The position numbers and the translations under genes were made by a program. This document shows, piece after piece, positions 1 through 7,651 of a stretch of 14,117 nt of DNA. The DNA comes from an uncultured Desulfomonile sp. GTDB lineage: Bacteria > Desulfobacterota > Desulfomonilia > Desulfomonilales > Desulfomonilaceae. The first letter of the stretch is position 1. Every line of letters begins with the position of its first letter. The DNA is taken from the NCBI GenBank assembly GCA_937915285.1, contig CALDNG010000469.1:1-14117 (forward strand), in the 5' to 3' direction. Under the pieces are notes generated by a model. It did no database searches. It saw only the letters and a program-made list of their open reading frames with translations, and was not told the origin of the DNA.

Positions 1-483
1 GACATTGTTCACACGCTTGAGCATGACGTTGAATGGCCGTCACTGGTATTCTTCATCATGCTCTTCATAATAGTGGGGGCCGCTGATGAAACGGGCATAT
101 TGCAGTTTGTGGCAAACTGGCTGAAGGATGTTTCCTCCGGCAACCTGGTACTGGCCATCCTGCTTATACTGTGGACTTCGGCCATCCTGTCGGCCATAGT
201 CGACAACATACCTTTCACGGCTACAATGCTTCCTGTCGTGGCGTTACTTAGCAAGTCCATACCAGGGGCCGAAACAGGCGTCTTATGGTGGGCTCTGGCT
301 TTAGGGGCATGTTTTGGGGGTAACGGCACTATCATTGGCGCTTCTGCCAATGTCATAACTACAGGCATAGCGGAAAAGGCCGGATACAGGATTTCTTTCA
401 TTGATTTTTTGAAACACGGAACGCCAATCACCATTGTTAGCCTTATTATATCATCAGCTTACTTGCTTTTGTTCCTCCAGTAA
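1..483 (+). CDS. ArsB/NhaD-type membrane permease, C-terminal part (5' truncated)
   Basis: The reading frame is open from the first base of the window, so the start lies upstream; about 160 C-terminal residues are present. They read like the second half of the ArsB/NhaD/P-protein branch of the ion transporter superfamily. A VEWPSLVFF entry segment is followed by hydrophobic helices, then a SAIVDNIPFTATMLP stretch (re-entrant and unwound-helix region), then a glycine-rich ACFGGNGTIIGASANV loop, and finally an AEKAGYRISFIDFLKHG segment leading into the last helix and a short C-terminus. These Asn/Pro and Gly-Asn motifs usually line the ion or anion site. The likely role is transport of an anion (arsenite, carboxylate) or Na+/H+ exchange across the inner membrane; the substrate cannot be told from this part. 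A terminator-like hairpin follows 6 nt after the stop, so it probably belongs to a separate transcript from the alcohol dehydrogenase downstream. Confidence 0.85.
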   Translation, partial: DIVHTLEHDVEWPSLVFFIMLFIIVGAADETGILQFVANWLKDVSSGNLVLAILLILWTSAILSAIVDNIPFTATMLPVVALLSKSIPGAETGVLWWALALGACFGGNGTIIGASANVITTGIAEKAGYRISFIDFLKHGTPITIVSLIISSAYLLLFLQ

Positions 484-489
484 AACCAT

Positions 490-519
490 GGGGCGTCACG
501 TGATCCAACATGGCGCCCC
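490..519 (+). terminator. Terminator-like hairpin after the permease
   Basis: A 9-bp stem (GGGGCGTCA at 490-498 with TGGCGCCCC at 511-519, one G-T pair) closes a 12-nt loop just after the permease stop codon. The downstream strand is only weakly T-rich (TCTTC), so it is an imperfect intrinsic terminator or a 3'-end stabilising structure. The 484-692 gap otherwise holds AT-rich DNA. A loose sigma70-like pair lies in it (TTGTTG at 610-615 and TATTTT at 634-639, 18-nt spacing) and could drive the next gene, but I would not rely on it. Confidence 0.5.
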
Positions 520-682
520 TCTTCAGAATCCCCTGACCTATGCTTTTTCAACATTTTCTTTAGACTTCGGAATTTTTGTTCCAAACGCAGCCGAACACAG
601 ATTCCATTTTTGTTGATTGGTTTAGTAAAACCTTATTTTAAAAAAACATTTTTTGAACTAAATTGATGTGTAAAATTCGGTT

Positions 683-687
683 GGGGG
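683..687 (+). promoter_or_regulatory. Ribosome binding site that selects the ADH start
   Basis: A GGGGG run lies 5 nt before the ATG at 693. The in-frame TTG at 663 and ATG at 666 have only an AT-rich stretch upstream, so 693 is the preferred start. Confidence 0.5.
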
Positions 688-692
688 ATTGC

Positions 693-1889
693 ATGGGATA
701 TCAACCGTTGAGTTTTGAACCTTTCTTTGGCTGGGTGAACAGATCCAGAATACTTTATTCCCCAGGTGTCAGGAAAGAACTCGCCTATGAACTTGCTCAG
801 CTCGGCGCTCGAAGCGTAGTGGTGTTAAGTGACACCGGACTTTCCAAGGCAGGCGTCACAGAAAAGATAGTGGAGCAAATAACGGGCTCTGACCTGAAGT
901 TGGCCGGAATTTTTGACAACATTCAGCAGGACGCTCGAATAAATAACATCAATGAGGGGGCGGAATTTTACCGTAACCAGGGGGCTGATTCCATGGTGGT
1001 GGTTGGTGGTGGCAGCGTCATGGATACCGCCAAGGCCATCAATATTCTCATTGGTTCGGGCCTTTCAGATTTCAAGCCATTGGCGGATCAGGCAGGATTA
1101 TGGGAAGACGCCAGCCCGCTACCGCCGCACATAGCATTCCCCACTACTGCAGGAACGGGCTGTGAGGTGACCAACGCTCTGGTGGTCCTGGATCTTGACT
1201 CAAAGGCCAAGCTTTCAGTGACCCATCCATTCTGCAATTCTGACATTGCCATGCTGGATCCCGAACTTACAGTTAGCCTTCCGCCCAAAGTCACAGCATT
1301 TACCGGAATGGACGCTCTTACACACGCTGTTGAAGGTATCACCTCTATCGGCGCTGAACCGATATCCGACGCTTTGGGATTGCACGCAATCAGGCTCATT
1401 TCAACCTGTTTGCCGGTGGTTGTGAAAGATCCGCAAAATGTCGAAGCTCGAGGCAACATGCTGATTGCCTCTACAATGGCGGCCATGTGTTTCTGTAACA
1501 CCATGACCGGAGCTACCCACGCCGCAGCGCATGCCCTTGGGGCTATTCACGGCATTCCTCACGGAATGGCTAACTCCATAATGCTACCGTTGGTGATGGA
1601 ATTCAATATCCAGGAAAATCCTCAACGCTATGTCATGATTGCTGACGCTTTCGGTTTTAACACGCAAGGTCTGGATCCTTTCGAAGCTGCCATGAAAGCT
1701 GTTGAGGCCGTTAAGGAGCTAAAGCATTCAGTGGGGCTGACCGAAACACTCAAAGACTTTGGCGTTACATCTGATGAAGACCAACTTGCTCCTTTGGTGG
1801 AACTTGCTGCGGGTGACGGTCAAATTTCATACAATCCTCGCTATGTCGAGGAATCCGACCTCTTGGCGCTTTTTCAGAAGGCTGTATGA
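693..1889 (+). CDS. Iron-containing alcohol dehydrogenase
   Basis: A 398-residue group III (metal-dependent) alcohol dehydrogenase, the normal family length, expected to be cytoplasmic and to interconvert an alcohol and its aldehyde or ketone with NAD(P). The N-terminal Rossmann-like half carries GGGS at 105-108 with Asp111 and Lys114, the family nucleotide-binding motif, and PTTAGTGCEVTN at 150-161. The C-terminal helical half has the metal ligands by analogy to FucO: Asp207 and His211 (MDALTHAVEG), then His276 and His290 (THAAAH...IPHG). All four are present, so the enzyme should be active. An ATG 27 nt upstream is in frame but lacks a ribosome binding site. It heads a plus-strand set with SCP-2, AOR and MoaD-like genes. 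It may supply aldehyde to, or take aldehyde from, the AOR enzyme; this is inferred from context. The exact substrate is unknown. Confidence 0.93.
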   Translation: MGYQPLSFEPFFGWVNRSRILYSPGVRKELAYELAQLGARSVVVLSDTGLSKAGVTEKIVEQITGSDLKLAGIFDNIQQDARINNINEGAEFYRNQGADSMVVVGGGSVMDTAKAINILIGSGLSDFKPLADQAGLWEDASPLPPHIAFPTTAGTGCEVTNALVVLDLDSKAKLSVTHPFCNSDIAMLDPELTVSLPPKVTAFTGMDALTHAVEGITSIGAEPISDALGLHAIRLISTCLPVVVKDPQNVEARGNMLIASTMAAMCFCNTMTGATHAAAHALGAIHGIPHGMANSIMLPLVMEFNIQENPQRYVMIADAFGFNTQGLDPFEAAMKAVEAVKELKHSVGLTETLKDFGVTSDEDQLAPLVELAAGDGQISYNPRYVEESDLLALFQKAV

Positions 1890-1904
1890 CGAAAGGGAAA
1901 CAAA

Positions 1905-2324
1905 ATGGAATACTGGAAAGACCAGCACGAACCTATCATCGCTTTTTTGAAACTCTTTGACAAGGCAAAGCAGGACCAGGAACTTTTTGAGGGACTCAAG
2001 AAAGTCAACCAGCTTATATGGTTTGATTATACCGAAGATGGCCCTGACTGTTCGTTTTACGTTGATTGTCGGAATGGTCAGGTGACATCTCAACAGGGCA
2101 AGCCTTCTGAGGAGCCGGACCTTGTCATGAGCCTTTCGGCCGATGACGCCCATAGATCATGGTCTAACAAGCTCAACCCGGTCATGGCAATCACCAGGAA
2201 GAAGATTAGGGTTAAGGGATCGGCCACAGGACTACTGAAATTGGCCCCAAAACTAAAGAAAGTAGCCCTGATATACGAACAGGCCCTTAATGAACTAAAT
2301 TTTTCGGAGAAAATACTAAAATAA
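1905..2324 (+). CDS. SCP-2 sterol-carrier-domain protein
   Basis: A 139-residue protein without signal peptide or membrane segment. After a charged N-terminal helix of about 35 residues it follows the SCP-2 pattern: a strand IWFDYTEDGPDCSFYVDCRNGQVT, then the acidic EEPDLVMSLSADDAHRSW turn, a NPVMAITRKKIRVKGSA hairpin (the family's typical 'G-x-I-x-V-x-G' strand) and a terminal helix. SCP-2 folds form a hydrophobic tunnel that binds lipids, fatty acyl groups or sterols. The domain stands alone here, as in many bacteria. It starts 15 nt after the ADH stop, with AAAGGG 7 nt before its ATG, and ends 23 nt before the AOR gene, so all are probably co-transcribed. A carrier or regulatory role for a hydrophobic substrate of the neighbouring oxidoreductases is an inference from position. 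Confidence 0.82.
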   Translation: MEYWKDQHEPIIAFLKLFDKAKQDQELFEGLKKVNQLIWFDYTEDGPDCSFYVDCRNGQVTSQQGKPSEEPDLVMSLSADDAHRSWSNKLNPVMAITRKKIRVKGSATGLLKLAPKLKKVALIYEQALNELNFSEKILK

Positions 2325-2347
2325 GCCCTTGGCAGGGGAACGAGATA

Positions 2348-4219
2348 ATGTTCGGAAATACCGGGAAAATCGTTTGGGTTGACCTTGACGAATCTGCCGC
2401 CCAGATCAGGACATTACCTGATAGTTATTATACAAGGTTCATAGGCGGGGCGGGTCTGGCTGCGAAAATATTCTGGGACTTTGGTGATTTTCATGCTGCC
2501 CCGCTGTCCCCCCAAGCCCTTCTTATCTTTATGAATGGCCCTTTTGCAGGGCTCAAGTTGTCAGGCTGTTCCAGGAGCGCCGTGGCAGGCAGGTCTCCTT
2601 TGACAGGGCATTGGGGAGACTCTTCCTGTGGAGGCCACTTTGCCCCGGAACTTCGCTATGCCGGATTTGACGGGATCGTGCTTGAGGGGAAATCTAAATT
2701 CCCATGCGTTTTATTTGTCGAAGACGGGCTTGTGCAAATTTTACCTGCCGGGGACATGTGGGGCGCCGGAGTATTTGACACAACCGACACACTTAGAAAA
2801 CAATTCGGCAAAAAATCCAGGTCTCTAGTGATAGGCCCAGCCGGGGAGAACCTTGTAAATTATGCCTGCATCATCAACGAGGGGCATCATGCGTTTGGTC
2901 GTGCAGGTTATGGCGCCGTGATGGGTTCCAAGAATTTGAAAGCAATAATAGTCAAATCCTCTGAACCTCGATACCTTGCAGCCGACCCGGAGTCCCTTGA
3001 TGCTCTCAGACGTGAACTCGACTCAAGAATTAGGAATTCCGTCACTTCCCAGGTTTTTCATGAAAACGGCACAGCGGCCAACCTTGAGGGCGCCGTTCAC
3101 ATGGGGGATGTTCCCATCAGAAACTTCACTTCCAGTTTTTGGGAGGAGATGGCAGAGGCGCTCACCGGTTCAACCCTTTCTGAGAGTTACCTTACCAACA
3201 AGGGGGCGTGCGCATTCTGCAAGATAGCGTGCAAGAGGGTTGTAGAGGTCAAGGAAGGTCCGTTTGCGATACCCAAAGGGCCTGGGCCAGAGTATGAGAC
3301 AATAGCGGCTTTCGGATCCATGCTGGGGTCAATGGATCTTGCGGCAACCTGTAAAGCTGGCAGGTTGTGCAATGATCTAGGGATAGATACCATAACTGCA
3401 GGCTCAACCATAGCCTGGGGCATGGAAGCTTACGAGAAGTCAGCGATATGCGCTAATGACACGGATGGGATAGTCCTGACCTGGGGCGATCTGGACACGG
3501 TTGTCAAGACCATTCTGCCTGACATTGCATATAAAAAGGGTAAACTCGGTAAACTGCTCGGCCTGGGAAGTTTTCAGGCAAGCGCAACTCTTGCGAATGA
3601 CTCATGGCAGTGGCTCACCATATCCAAGGGCATGGAAGCCCCCATGCATGATCCCAGGGGCGGCGGGCATGGACTTGCCCTGACATACGCCATCAGCCAT
3701 CGGGGCGCTTGTCATACCGCTAACCCTATGCTTTTCATGGAAATGGGGGCCTGCTATTATCCTGAAATTGGTTTCGAATACGAACTCGAGCCGATGTCAT
3801 CTGAAAATAAGCCTGAATCAGCATTGCTTGCCGTTCAGATCGGAGCCATAGAAAACAGTTCCTGTTTCTGCCAGTTTGCAGATAGGGAGATTACCATTCC
3901 GGAATGGGTTCAACTATTCAATTACTCCGCGGGATATGGCTGGGGCTTAGAGGACATGATGTCGGCGGGCCTCAGAGTCTTCTACCTGCAGCGATTACTT
4001 AATTACCGGTTTGGCCTGAGGGCTTCGGATGATGATATTTCGTCACGTCTGATCGAGCCGGCCGTCGATGGAGCGCCTGAGGGAATTGAGATTGATTTCA
4101 ACTCCATGAAAAGGCGTTTTTATGAACTAGCCAACCTGGATGAAACTTTGGGCATACCTGACCACCGGACTCTGGAATCCCTGGGTATGAATGACGAAGC
4201 AAACCTGGTCTGGTCCTGA
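2348..4219 (+). CDS. Aldehyde:ferredoxin oxidoreductase family tungsten/molybdenum enzyme
   Basis: At 623 residues this is the usual length for the AOR family, which uses a bis-pterin tungsten (sometimes molybdenum) centre and one [4Fe-4S] cluster. It oxidises aldehydes to carboxylic acids with ferredoxin, or runs in reverse. The N-terminal domain (1 to about 205) has the family opening GNTGKIVWVDLD and FIGGAGLAAK, the GRSPLTGHWGDSSCGG pterin-contact region near 81-96 and GRAGYGAVMGSKNLKAI at 184-200. Cluster cysteines are Cys288, Cys291 and Cys295 (CxxCxxxC), the same numbers as in the Pyrococcus furiosus enzyme. The fourth is Cys508 or Cys506 in the SSCFCQF segment. CNDLGIDTITAG at 341-352 matches the DxxGxD substrate/pterin motif. 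No signal peptide is seen, so it is cytoplasmic. The ATG follows an AGGGG at 2335-2339, within the short gap after the SCP-2 gene. Substrate specificity (aliphatic, aromatic, or a carboxylate being reduced) cannot be read from sequence alone. Confidence 0.93.
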   Translation: MFGNTGKIVWVDLDESAAQIRTLPDSYYTRFIGGAGLAAKIFWDFGDFHAAPLSPQALLIFMNGPFAGLKLSGCSRSAVAGRSPLTGHWGDSSCGGHFAPELRYAGFDGIVLEGKSKFPCVLFVEDGLVQILPAGDMWGAGVFDTTDTLRKQFGKKSRSLVIGPAGENLVNYACIINEGHHAFGRAGYGAVMGSKNLKAIIVKSSEPRYLAADPESLDALRRELDSRIRNSVTSQVFHENGTAANLEGAVHMGDVPIRNFTSSFWEEMAEALTGSTLSESYLTNKGACAFCKIACKRVVEVKEGPFAIPKGPGPEYETIAAFGSMLGSMDLAATCKAGRLCNDLGIDTITAGSTIAWGMEAYEKSAICANDTDGIVLTWGDLDTVVKTILPDIAYKKGKLGKLLGLGSFQASATLANDSWQWLTISKGMEAPMHDPRGGGHGLALTYAISHRGACHTANPMLFMEMGACYYPEIGFEYELEPMSSENKPESALLAVQIGAIENSSCFCQFADREITIPEWVQLFNYSAGYGWGLEDMMSAGLRVFYLQRLLNYRFGLRASDDDISSRLIEPAVDGAPEGIEIDFNSMKRRFYELANLDETLGIPDHRTLESLGMNDEANLVWS

Positions 4220-4222
4220 CCT

Positions 4223-4447
4223 ATGGTGAAAATAAGCGTAAAACCAACCGGAATCATAAGAAAATTCACAGACCAAACAATTCTGGAAATCCCTTCCGGA
4301 CAAAATTCGGAGGACATTATCAGGTTGCTGGACATCCCGCACGATGTCAGGCCCATTGTTTTCGTTAACAATAGAAAGGCCTTAAAAAACCAGGATATTG
4401 TCGATGGAGATGAATTGACAATAGTGTCTTTGGTAATGGGGGGCTGA
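4223..4447 (+). CDS. MoaD/ThiS-family ubiquitin-like sulfur carrier
   Basis: A 74-residue beta-grasp protein with the defining C-terminal Gly-Gly (MGG at 72-74), the residue pair that is adenylated and thiocarboxylated. The preceding pattern also fits ThiS/MoaD: a basic first strand, KFTDQTILEIPSGQNSEDIIRLLDIP helix region, VFVNNRK hairpin, then DIVDGDELTIVSLVMGG. It starts 3 nt after the AOR stop, so translation is probably coupled; no strong ribosome binding site is visible. MoaD-like genes next to AOR genes are a known arrangement and are taken to supply sulfur for the dithiolene of the tungstopterin cofactor. No partner adenylating enzyme (MoeB/ThiF) or MoaE is in the window, so activation must come from elsewhere. 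ThiS or another sulfur-carrier role cannot be excluded. Confidence 0.85.
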   Translation: MVKISVKPTGIIRKFTDQTILEIPSGQNSEDIIRLLDIPHDVRPIVFVNNRKALKNQDIVDGDELTIVSLVMGG

Positions 4448-4463
4448 TACGGCGCAAAAAATT

Positions 4464-6350
4464 TTAGGCCTTATGCTTCTCGAACCAGCGAACCAAAGCC
4501 AGGATAGTCCAAATCTGTCTATTGTTGTCACGCATTCCCGAAAGATGTTCATCAAGGATTTTTTTGCAGTAAGTGGGATTCAGGATGCCTGTATCTCTTA
4601 ATTTATGATCCGAAAAATATTCCGTTACCAGTGGCTTGAGTTCGCCTCTTATCCAGTGAGGCAGAGGCGGGGTAAAACCTTTTTTCTTGCCCTTGCGTAT
4701 CTTGGTGGGAAGCAGATTGCGGACCGCTTTTCTCAGTAATATTTTGGTTTCCAATAGTCTGGTTTTTACGCGAGGCGGCATCATGGCTACCTTTTCCACG
4801 AGTTCATGATCAAGCAGTGGGACACGGGCTTCCAGTGAGTTGATCATCGTCATGCGATCGACCTTCACAAGATTGTCGTCCAACAGGAAAGTTTTGGCGT
4901 CAACATATAGCAATTGATTCAATGGATGACCATTTCGGACTTTCGCAAAATGGCGTCCTAATACCTCGTAACTATCACTGAAGCCACTTTTCATGAAATC
5001 ATGCGACAATAAAAGTTTTTTCTCTTCCTCATTGAAGATCACTTTCCACCAGTAATGACCTCTTTCAAAATCTAGATCGGCTCCAGTCACAAATCTCTTG
5101 GCCTTGTAATCAAAACTTATACGTTCCATGGAGGCAGGCAATGCAAAAACCAGCGGTTTTATAAGTCCGTTCTTCAACCATGCCGGGAATGATCTGAAGA
5201 TAGCGCTCAGCTTGTACGCCACATGCGTTGGGTATCCGGCAAAAACCTCGTCGCCGCCATCGCCTGTCAAAGTGACCTTCACCTTGGACACAGCAAGTCT
5301 CGAAACCAGAAAAGTCGGAATGGCTGAATAGTCGGCAAAAGGTTCGTCAAAATAGTCAAGTAGTTCTGGAATAGATTCCACCATGTCCGGTGAAACCATC
5401 TGTTCGGTGTGGTCACATCCGAGGGTTTGGGCAACGAGCCTCGCATCGGCTGATTCATCGTAAGATTTGCGATCAAAACCTATGGTGAAGGTCTTTAACT
5501 TCGCTTTGAGATTCTTCACCATTATGGCCGCTATGGTGGTTGAATCCAGTCCACCGCTGAGGAAAGCGCCGATCGGAACATCCGAAATCATCTGTCTTGA
5601 AACCGCCCCCTCGATCAAATCGATGACTTCGTGTTCATAGTCCCTATTCCTATCTTCTGAAGCAGAGGCCTCCGGGACCGGAATGTCCCAGTAACTTTTT
5701 ATTTTGATGCCATCCGGAGAGAAAATCAGTAGACTCGCAGGTGGCAATTTCCGGATGTCCCTGAACGCTGTCGATGGGGTTGGCACATACATCAGGGACA
5801 AATAATCATACAGCGCCTGATAGTCAGGGGCTCTATCTATGGGGGCCCTGAGCAGCGCCTTGATCTCACTACCAAAGTAGATGACATTGTCCGACCCAGC
5901 CGAATAGAACAGGGGCTTTATTCCCAGACGGTCCCGTGCCAATACAAGCTTTGAATTCCTTGAATCCCAAAGACCGAATGCAAACATTCCGTTGAGACGA
6001 TCAACGCACCTCTCACCCATCTCTTCATAAAGGTGGACTATTACCTCAGTGTCTGATGCCGTCCTGAACTGATGCCCTAACGAAACAAGCTCCCTTCGTA
6101 ATTCTATGAAGTTGTAAATCTCCCCGTTGAACACTATCCAGATGCTTTTATCCTCATTAAACAAGGGCTGTGCGCCACCAGTGAGGTCGATGATGCTCAG
6201 ACGCCTCATGGCCAGACCTATTCGATCGGAGACGAAATAGCCTTCATCGTCAGGTCCCCGCCGCTCCAGGGAAGAGTTCATTCGCCGCAAAAGCCCTTCA
6301 GACACTTTTGGCGTGGCCTTCGGGCTATATATTCCACATATTCCGCACAT
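4464..6350 (-). CDS. asnB: Asparagine synthase (glutamine-hydrolysing) / AsnB-type amidotransferase
   Basis: A 628-residue two-domain enzyme of normal AsnB length. The N-terminal class II glutaminase domain opens with MCGICGI; Cys2 becomes the N-terminal nucleophile after Met removal. It carries RRGPDDEG near 30-37, the RLSIIDL strand and FNGEIYN at 74-80. The C-terminal synthetase domain has the PP-loop ATP site SGGLDS at 265-270 and LTGDGGDEVFAGY further on. It would amidate aspartate, or a sugar or peptide carboxylate, using glutamine and ATP in the cytoplasm. AsnB paralogues are common in surface-polysaccharide loci, and its neighbour is a membrane glycosyltransferase, so glycan or cell-wall amidation is an alternative to housekeeping asparagine synthesis. 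The ATG gives the exact MCG start but has no strong ribosome binding site. Its stop faces the MoaD-like stop 16 nt away, without a terminator between them. Confidence 0.92.
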   Translation of the reverse strand: MCGICGIYSPKATPKVSEGLLRRMNSSLERRGPDDEGYFVSDRIGLAMRRLSIIDLTGGAQPLFNEDKSIWIVFNGEIYNFIELRRELVSLGHQFRTASDTEVIVHLYEEMGERCVDRLNGMFAFGLWDSRNSKLVLARDRLGIKPLFYSAGSDNVIYFGSEIKALLRAPIDRAPDYQALYDYLSLMYVPTPSTAFRDIRKLPPASLLIFSPDGIKIKSYWDIPVPEASASEDRNRDYEHEVIDLIEGAVSRQMISDVPIGAFLSGGLDSTTIAAIMVKNLKAKLKTFTIGFDRKSYDESADARLVAQTLGCDHTEQMVSPDMVESIPELLDYFDEPFADYSAIPTFLVSRLAVSKVKVTLTGDGGDEVFAGYPTHVAYKLSAIFRSFPAWLKNGLIKPLVFALPASMERISFDYKAKRFVTGADLDFERGHYWWKVIFNEEEKKLLLSHDFMKSGFSDSYEVLGRHFAKVRNGHPLNQLLYVDAKTFLLDDNLVKVDRMTMINSLEARVPLLDHELVEKVAMMPPRVKTRLLETKILLRKAVRNLLPTKIRKGKKKGFTPPLPHWIRGELKPLVTEYFSDHKLRDTGILNPTYCKKILDEHLSGMRDNNRQIWTILALVRWFEKHKA

Positions 6351-6358
6351 TGCTTATT

Positions 6359-6469
6359 TCATTGGACAAGAACAAGAGGGCAGACATTGATGAACCATGG
6401 GCATTTATGACTCAAATACGGGTTGGGCGTTAAACACCGTGAGATGCTTTGACATTGGATACAGGGCAT
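6359..6469 (-). CDS. Possible 36-residue cysteine-rich small protein
   Basis: An ATG-started ORF of 36 codons fills nearly all of the gap between the glycosyltransferase and the amidotransferase. It begins 4 nt after the glycosyltransferase stop and ends 8 nt before the amidotransferase ATG. The product contains five cysteines (positions 3, 6, 12, 24 and 30), beginning MPCIQCQ with a CxxC and later KCPWFINVCP, which might bind a metal. It has no signal peptide. An AGGAA lies almost directly against the ATG, too close for an ideal ribosome binding site, although translational coupling from the upstream stop is possible. The tight fit and the cysteine pairs are the only support; it could equally be chance. 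I do not recognise a family. Confidence 0.3.
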   Translation of the reverse strand: MPCIQCQSISRCLTPNPYLSHKCPWFINVCPLVLVQ

Positions 6470-6473
6470 TTTC

Positions 6474-7361
6474 CTAATTCGGTTCCCGCAATCGAAGTGA
6501 AGCAAACTGGTCAAGTATCAACCCGAAAAATATTATGTTTATTCCTCCCGCCAGGAAAAGCACCGCTCCGCTACTAAATTGCTGAAACAGTATCAAATTA
6601 CGAACGGTTATGATTATTCCCATCAACACCATGACCAGACCGGCCGGGAAGAATATCCTGTTAGGGTTGGCCAAGGTTATGATCCGCAAAATAAACATCA
6701 GAAACCTGAATCCATCGCTGAAAGGTTTCAGTTTGCTATGAGTTTCTGACGGACGTTTGTTAACATCTACAGATATGAAATCGACATTGTAACCCGACAT
6801 TATGAAACACAGTGTGCTGGTCGAGGGGAATGAATATCCATTGGGATAAACATGCATGAACTTGCACGCGATTTCGTGCCTGAATGCCCTGAAGCCGGAT
6901 GTCAGGTCACCGATTGCACGTTCTGACAAAAATGAGGCAAGACCTGTCAAGAAAACATTCCCCAGGTTTCTCAACCAAGACCCCGATTCACTGTCAAACT
7001 TCCTGGCGCCCACTACAAGATCGTAGTCTTGGAGACGTTCCAGGAGTTTTGGCAAATCCGAGGGATTGTGCTGTCCATCAGCGTCAATGACAGCAACCAG
7101 ACCGCCCCTGATATTGCGGAGCGCCGTTTTCAGACAGGCGCCATTGCCCTTGTTCAGTGGGTGGGATACAACCCTGGCTCCTGCTTTACGGGCTTCAAGC
7201 GCAGTAGAATCTGTTGAACCGTCATCAATGACCAGGACATCTGCCTGCGGTACGGATGAACGGACACCCTCCACCACGGAAGCTATGGTTTTCCCTTCAT
7301 TAAAGGCGGGAATAACCACCGTGACAGGCGCTTCAATCTCAAATGAATCTGATTCAGTCAA
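6474..7361 (-). CDS. Family 2 glycosyltransferase, DPM1-like, with C-terminal membrane anchor
   Basis: A 295-residue enzyme. Residues 12-230 form a GT-A domain: VTVVIPAFNEG at 13-23, VLVIDDGSTDST at 42-53, NKGNGACLKTAL at 70-81 and the metal/nucleotide-binding DxD as IDADGQ at 92-97 (Asp93, Asp95). DLTSGFRAF at 152-160 is typical of dolichyl/polyprenyl-phosphate mannose or glucose synthases. Two hydrophobic segments at about 235-255 and 263-283 should anchor it in the inner membrane. It probably moves a sugar from a nucleotide donor to a polyprenyl phosphate for surface glycan assembly; the sugar is not determined. The start is a TTG with an AAGGGT 6 nt upstream and no alternative Met before the DxD. 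It precedes the AsnB-type gene by about 120 nt on the same strand. Confidence 0.9.
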   Translation of the reverse strand: MTESDSFEIEAPVTVVIPAFNEGKTIASVVEGVRSSVPQADVLVIDDGSTDSTALEARKAGARVVSHPLNKGNGACLKTALRNIRGGLVAVIDADGQHNPSDLPKLLERLQDYDLVVGARKFDSESGSWLRNLGNVFLTGLASFLSERAIGDLTSGFRAFRHEIACKFMHVYPNGYSFPSTSTLCFIMSGYNVDFISVDVNKRPSETHSKLKPFSDGFRFLMFILRIITLANPNRIFFPAGLVMVLMGIIITVRNLILFQQFSSGAVLFLAGGINIIFFGLILDQFASLRLREPN

Positions 7362-7367
7362 TGATTT

Positions 7368-7373
7368 ACCCTT
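7368..7373 (-). promoter_or_regulatory. Ribosome binding site for a TTG start (glycosyltransferase)
   Basis: AAGGGT on the minus strand lies 6 nt before the TTG at 7361. No ATG occurs in frame until beyond the catalytic DxD, so this site decides the start. Confidence 0.6.
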
Positions 7374-7502
7374 GATTTAAAAAGTCGTCGCCTCATTCCA
7401 CATGAAACTTGTTTATGGAATTTTACAGGCCCGACGCAATGACGGTGATCGCCATACAATTGATACCCTGGAACACGCGGAGGCTCTGTGCACTCCCGGG
7501 TT

Positions 7503-7531
7503 CAAATATCATTATCATGAATCCTGGTCAA
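7503..7531 (-). promoter_or_regulatory. Candidate sigma70-type promoter upstream of the glycosyltransferase
   Basis: TTGACC at 7526-7531 (five of six to the -35 consensus) is followed after 17 nt by TATTTG at 7503-7508 (only three of six). It lies between the tRNA and the glycosyltransferase, leaving a leader of about 135 nt. The weak -10 makes this tentative; read-through from the tRNA is the alternative. Confidence 0.28.
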
Positions 7532-7562
7532 AAAAAACTGGAAGGGTTTGAGGAGAGGTCAA

Positions 7563-7639
7563 TGGTGGCGGTGCAGGGACTTGAACCCCGGACACTGCGG
7601 ATATGAGCCGCATGCTCTGACCTACTGAGCTACACCGCC
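7563..7639 (-). tRNA. tRNA-Met (anticodon CAT), elongator type
   Basis: A complete 77-nt cloverleaf can be drawn. The acceptor stem GGCGGTG pairs perfectly with CACCGCC, followed by discriminator A and an encoded CCA at 7563-7565. The D arm is GCTC...GAGC. The anticodon stem TGCGG/CCGCA closes a 7-nt loop with CAT at 7603-7605, and the T arm closes TTCAAGT with one G-T pair. A Watson-Crick first acceptor pair (G1-C) argues against initiator tRNA-fMet. A CAT anticodon could also mean tRNA-Ile2 (lysidine-modified), but the body resembles deltaproteobacterial elongator tRNA-Met as I recall it. It has its own promoter 12 nt upstream. Confidence 0.95.
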
Positions 7640-7651
7640 GCAACATCCGTC

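Noticed and set aside
1088..1504. Long minus-strand open frame inside the alcohol dehydrogenase
   Set aside because: It is antisense to a gene with all family motifs, and its translation has no recognisable domain; a shadow frame.
7490..7510. A GGGTTCAAAT stretch near the tRNA looking like a second T arm
   Set aside because: The bases after it do not pair to form the 3' side of a T stem and no acceptor or anticodon arm is nearby, so it is not a tRNA or a clean tRNA fragment.
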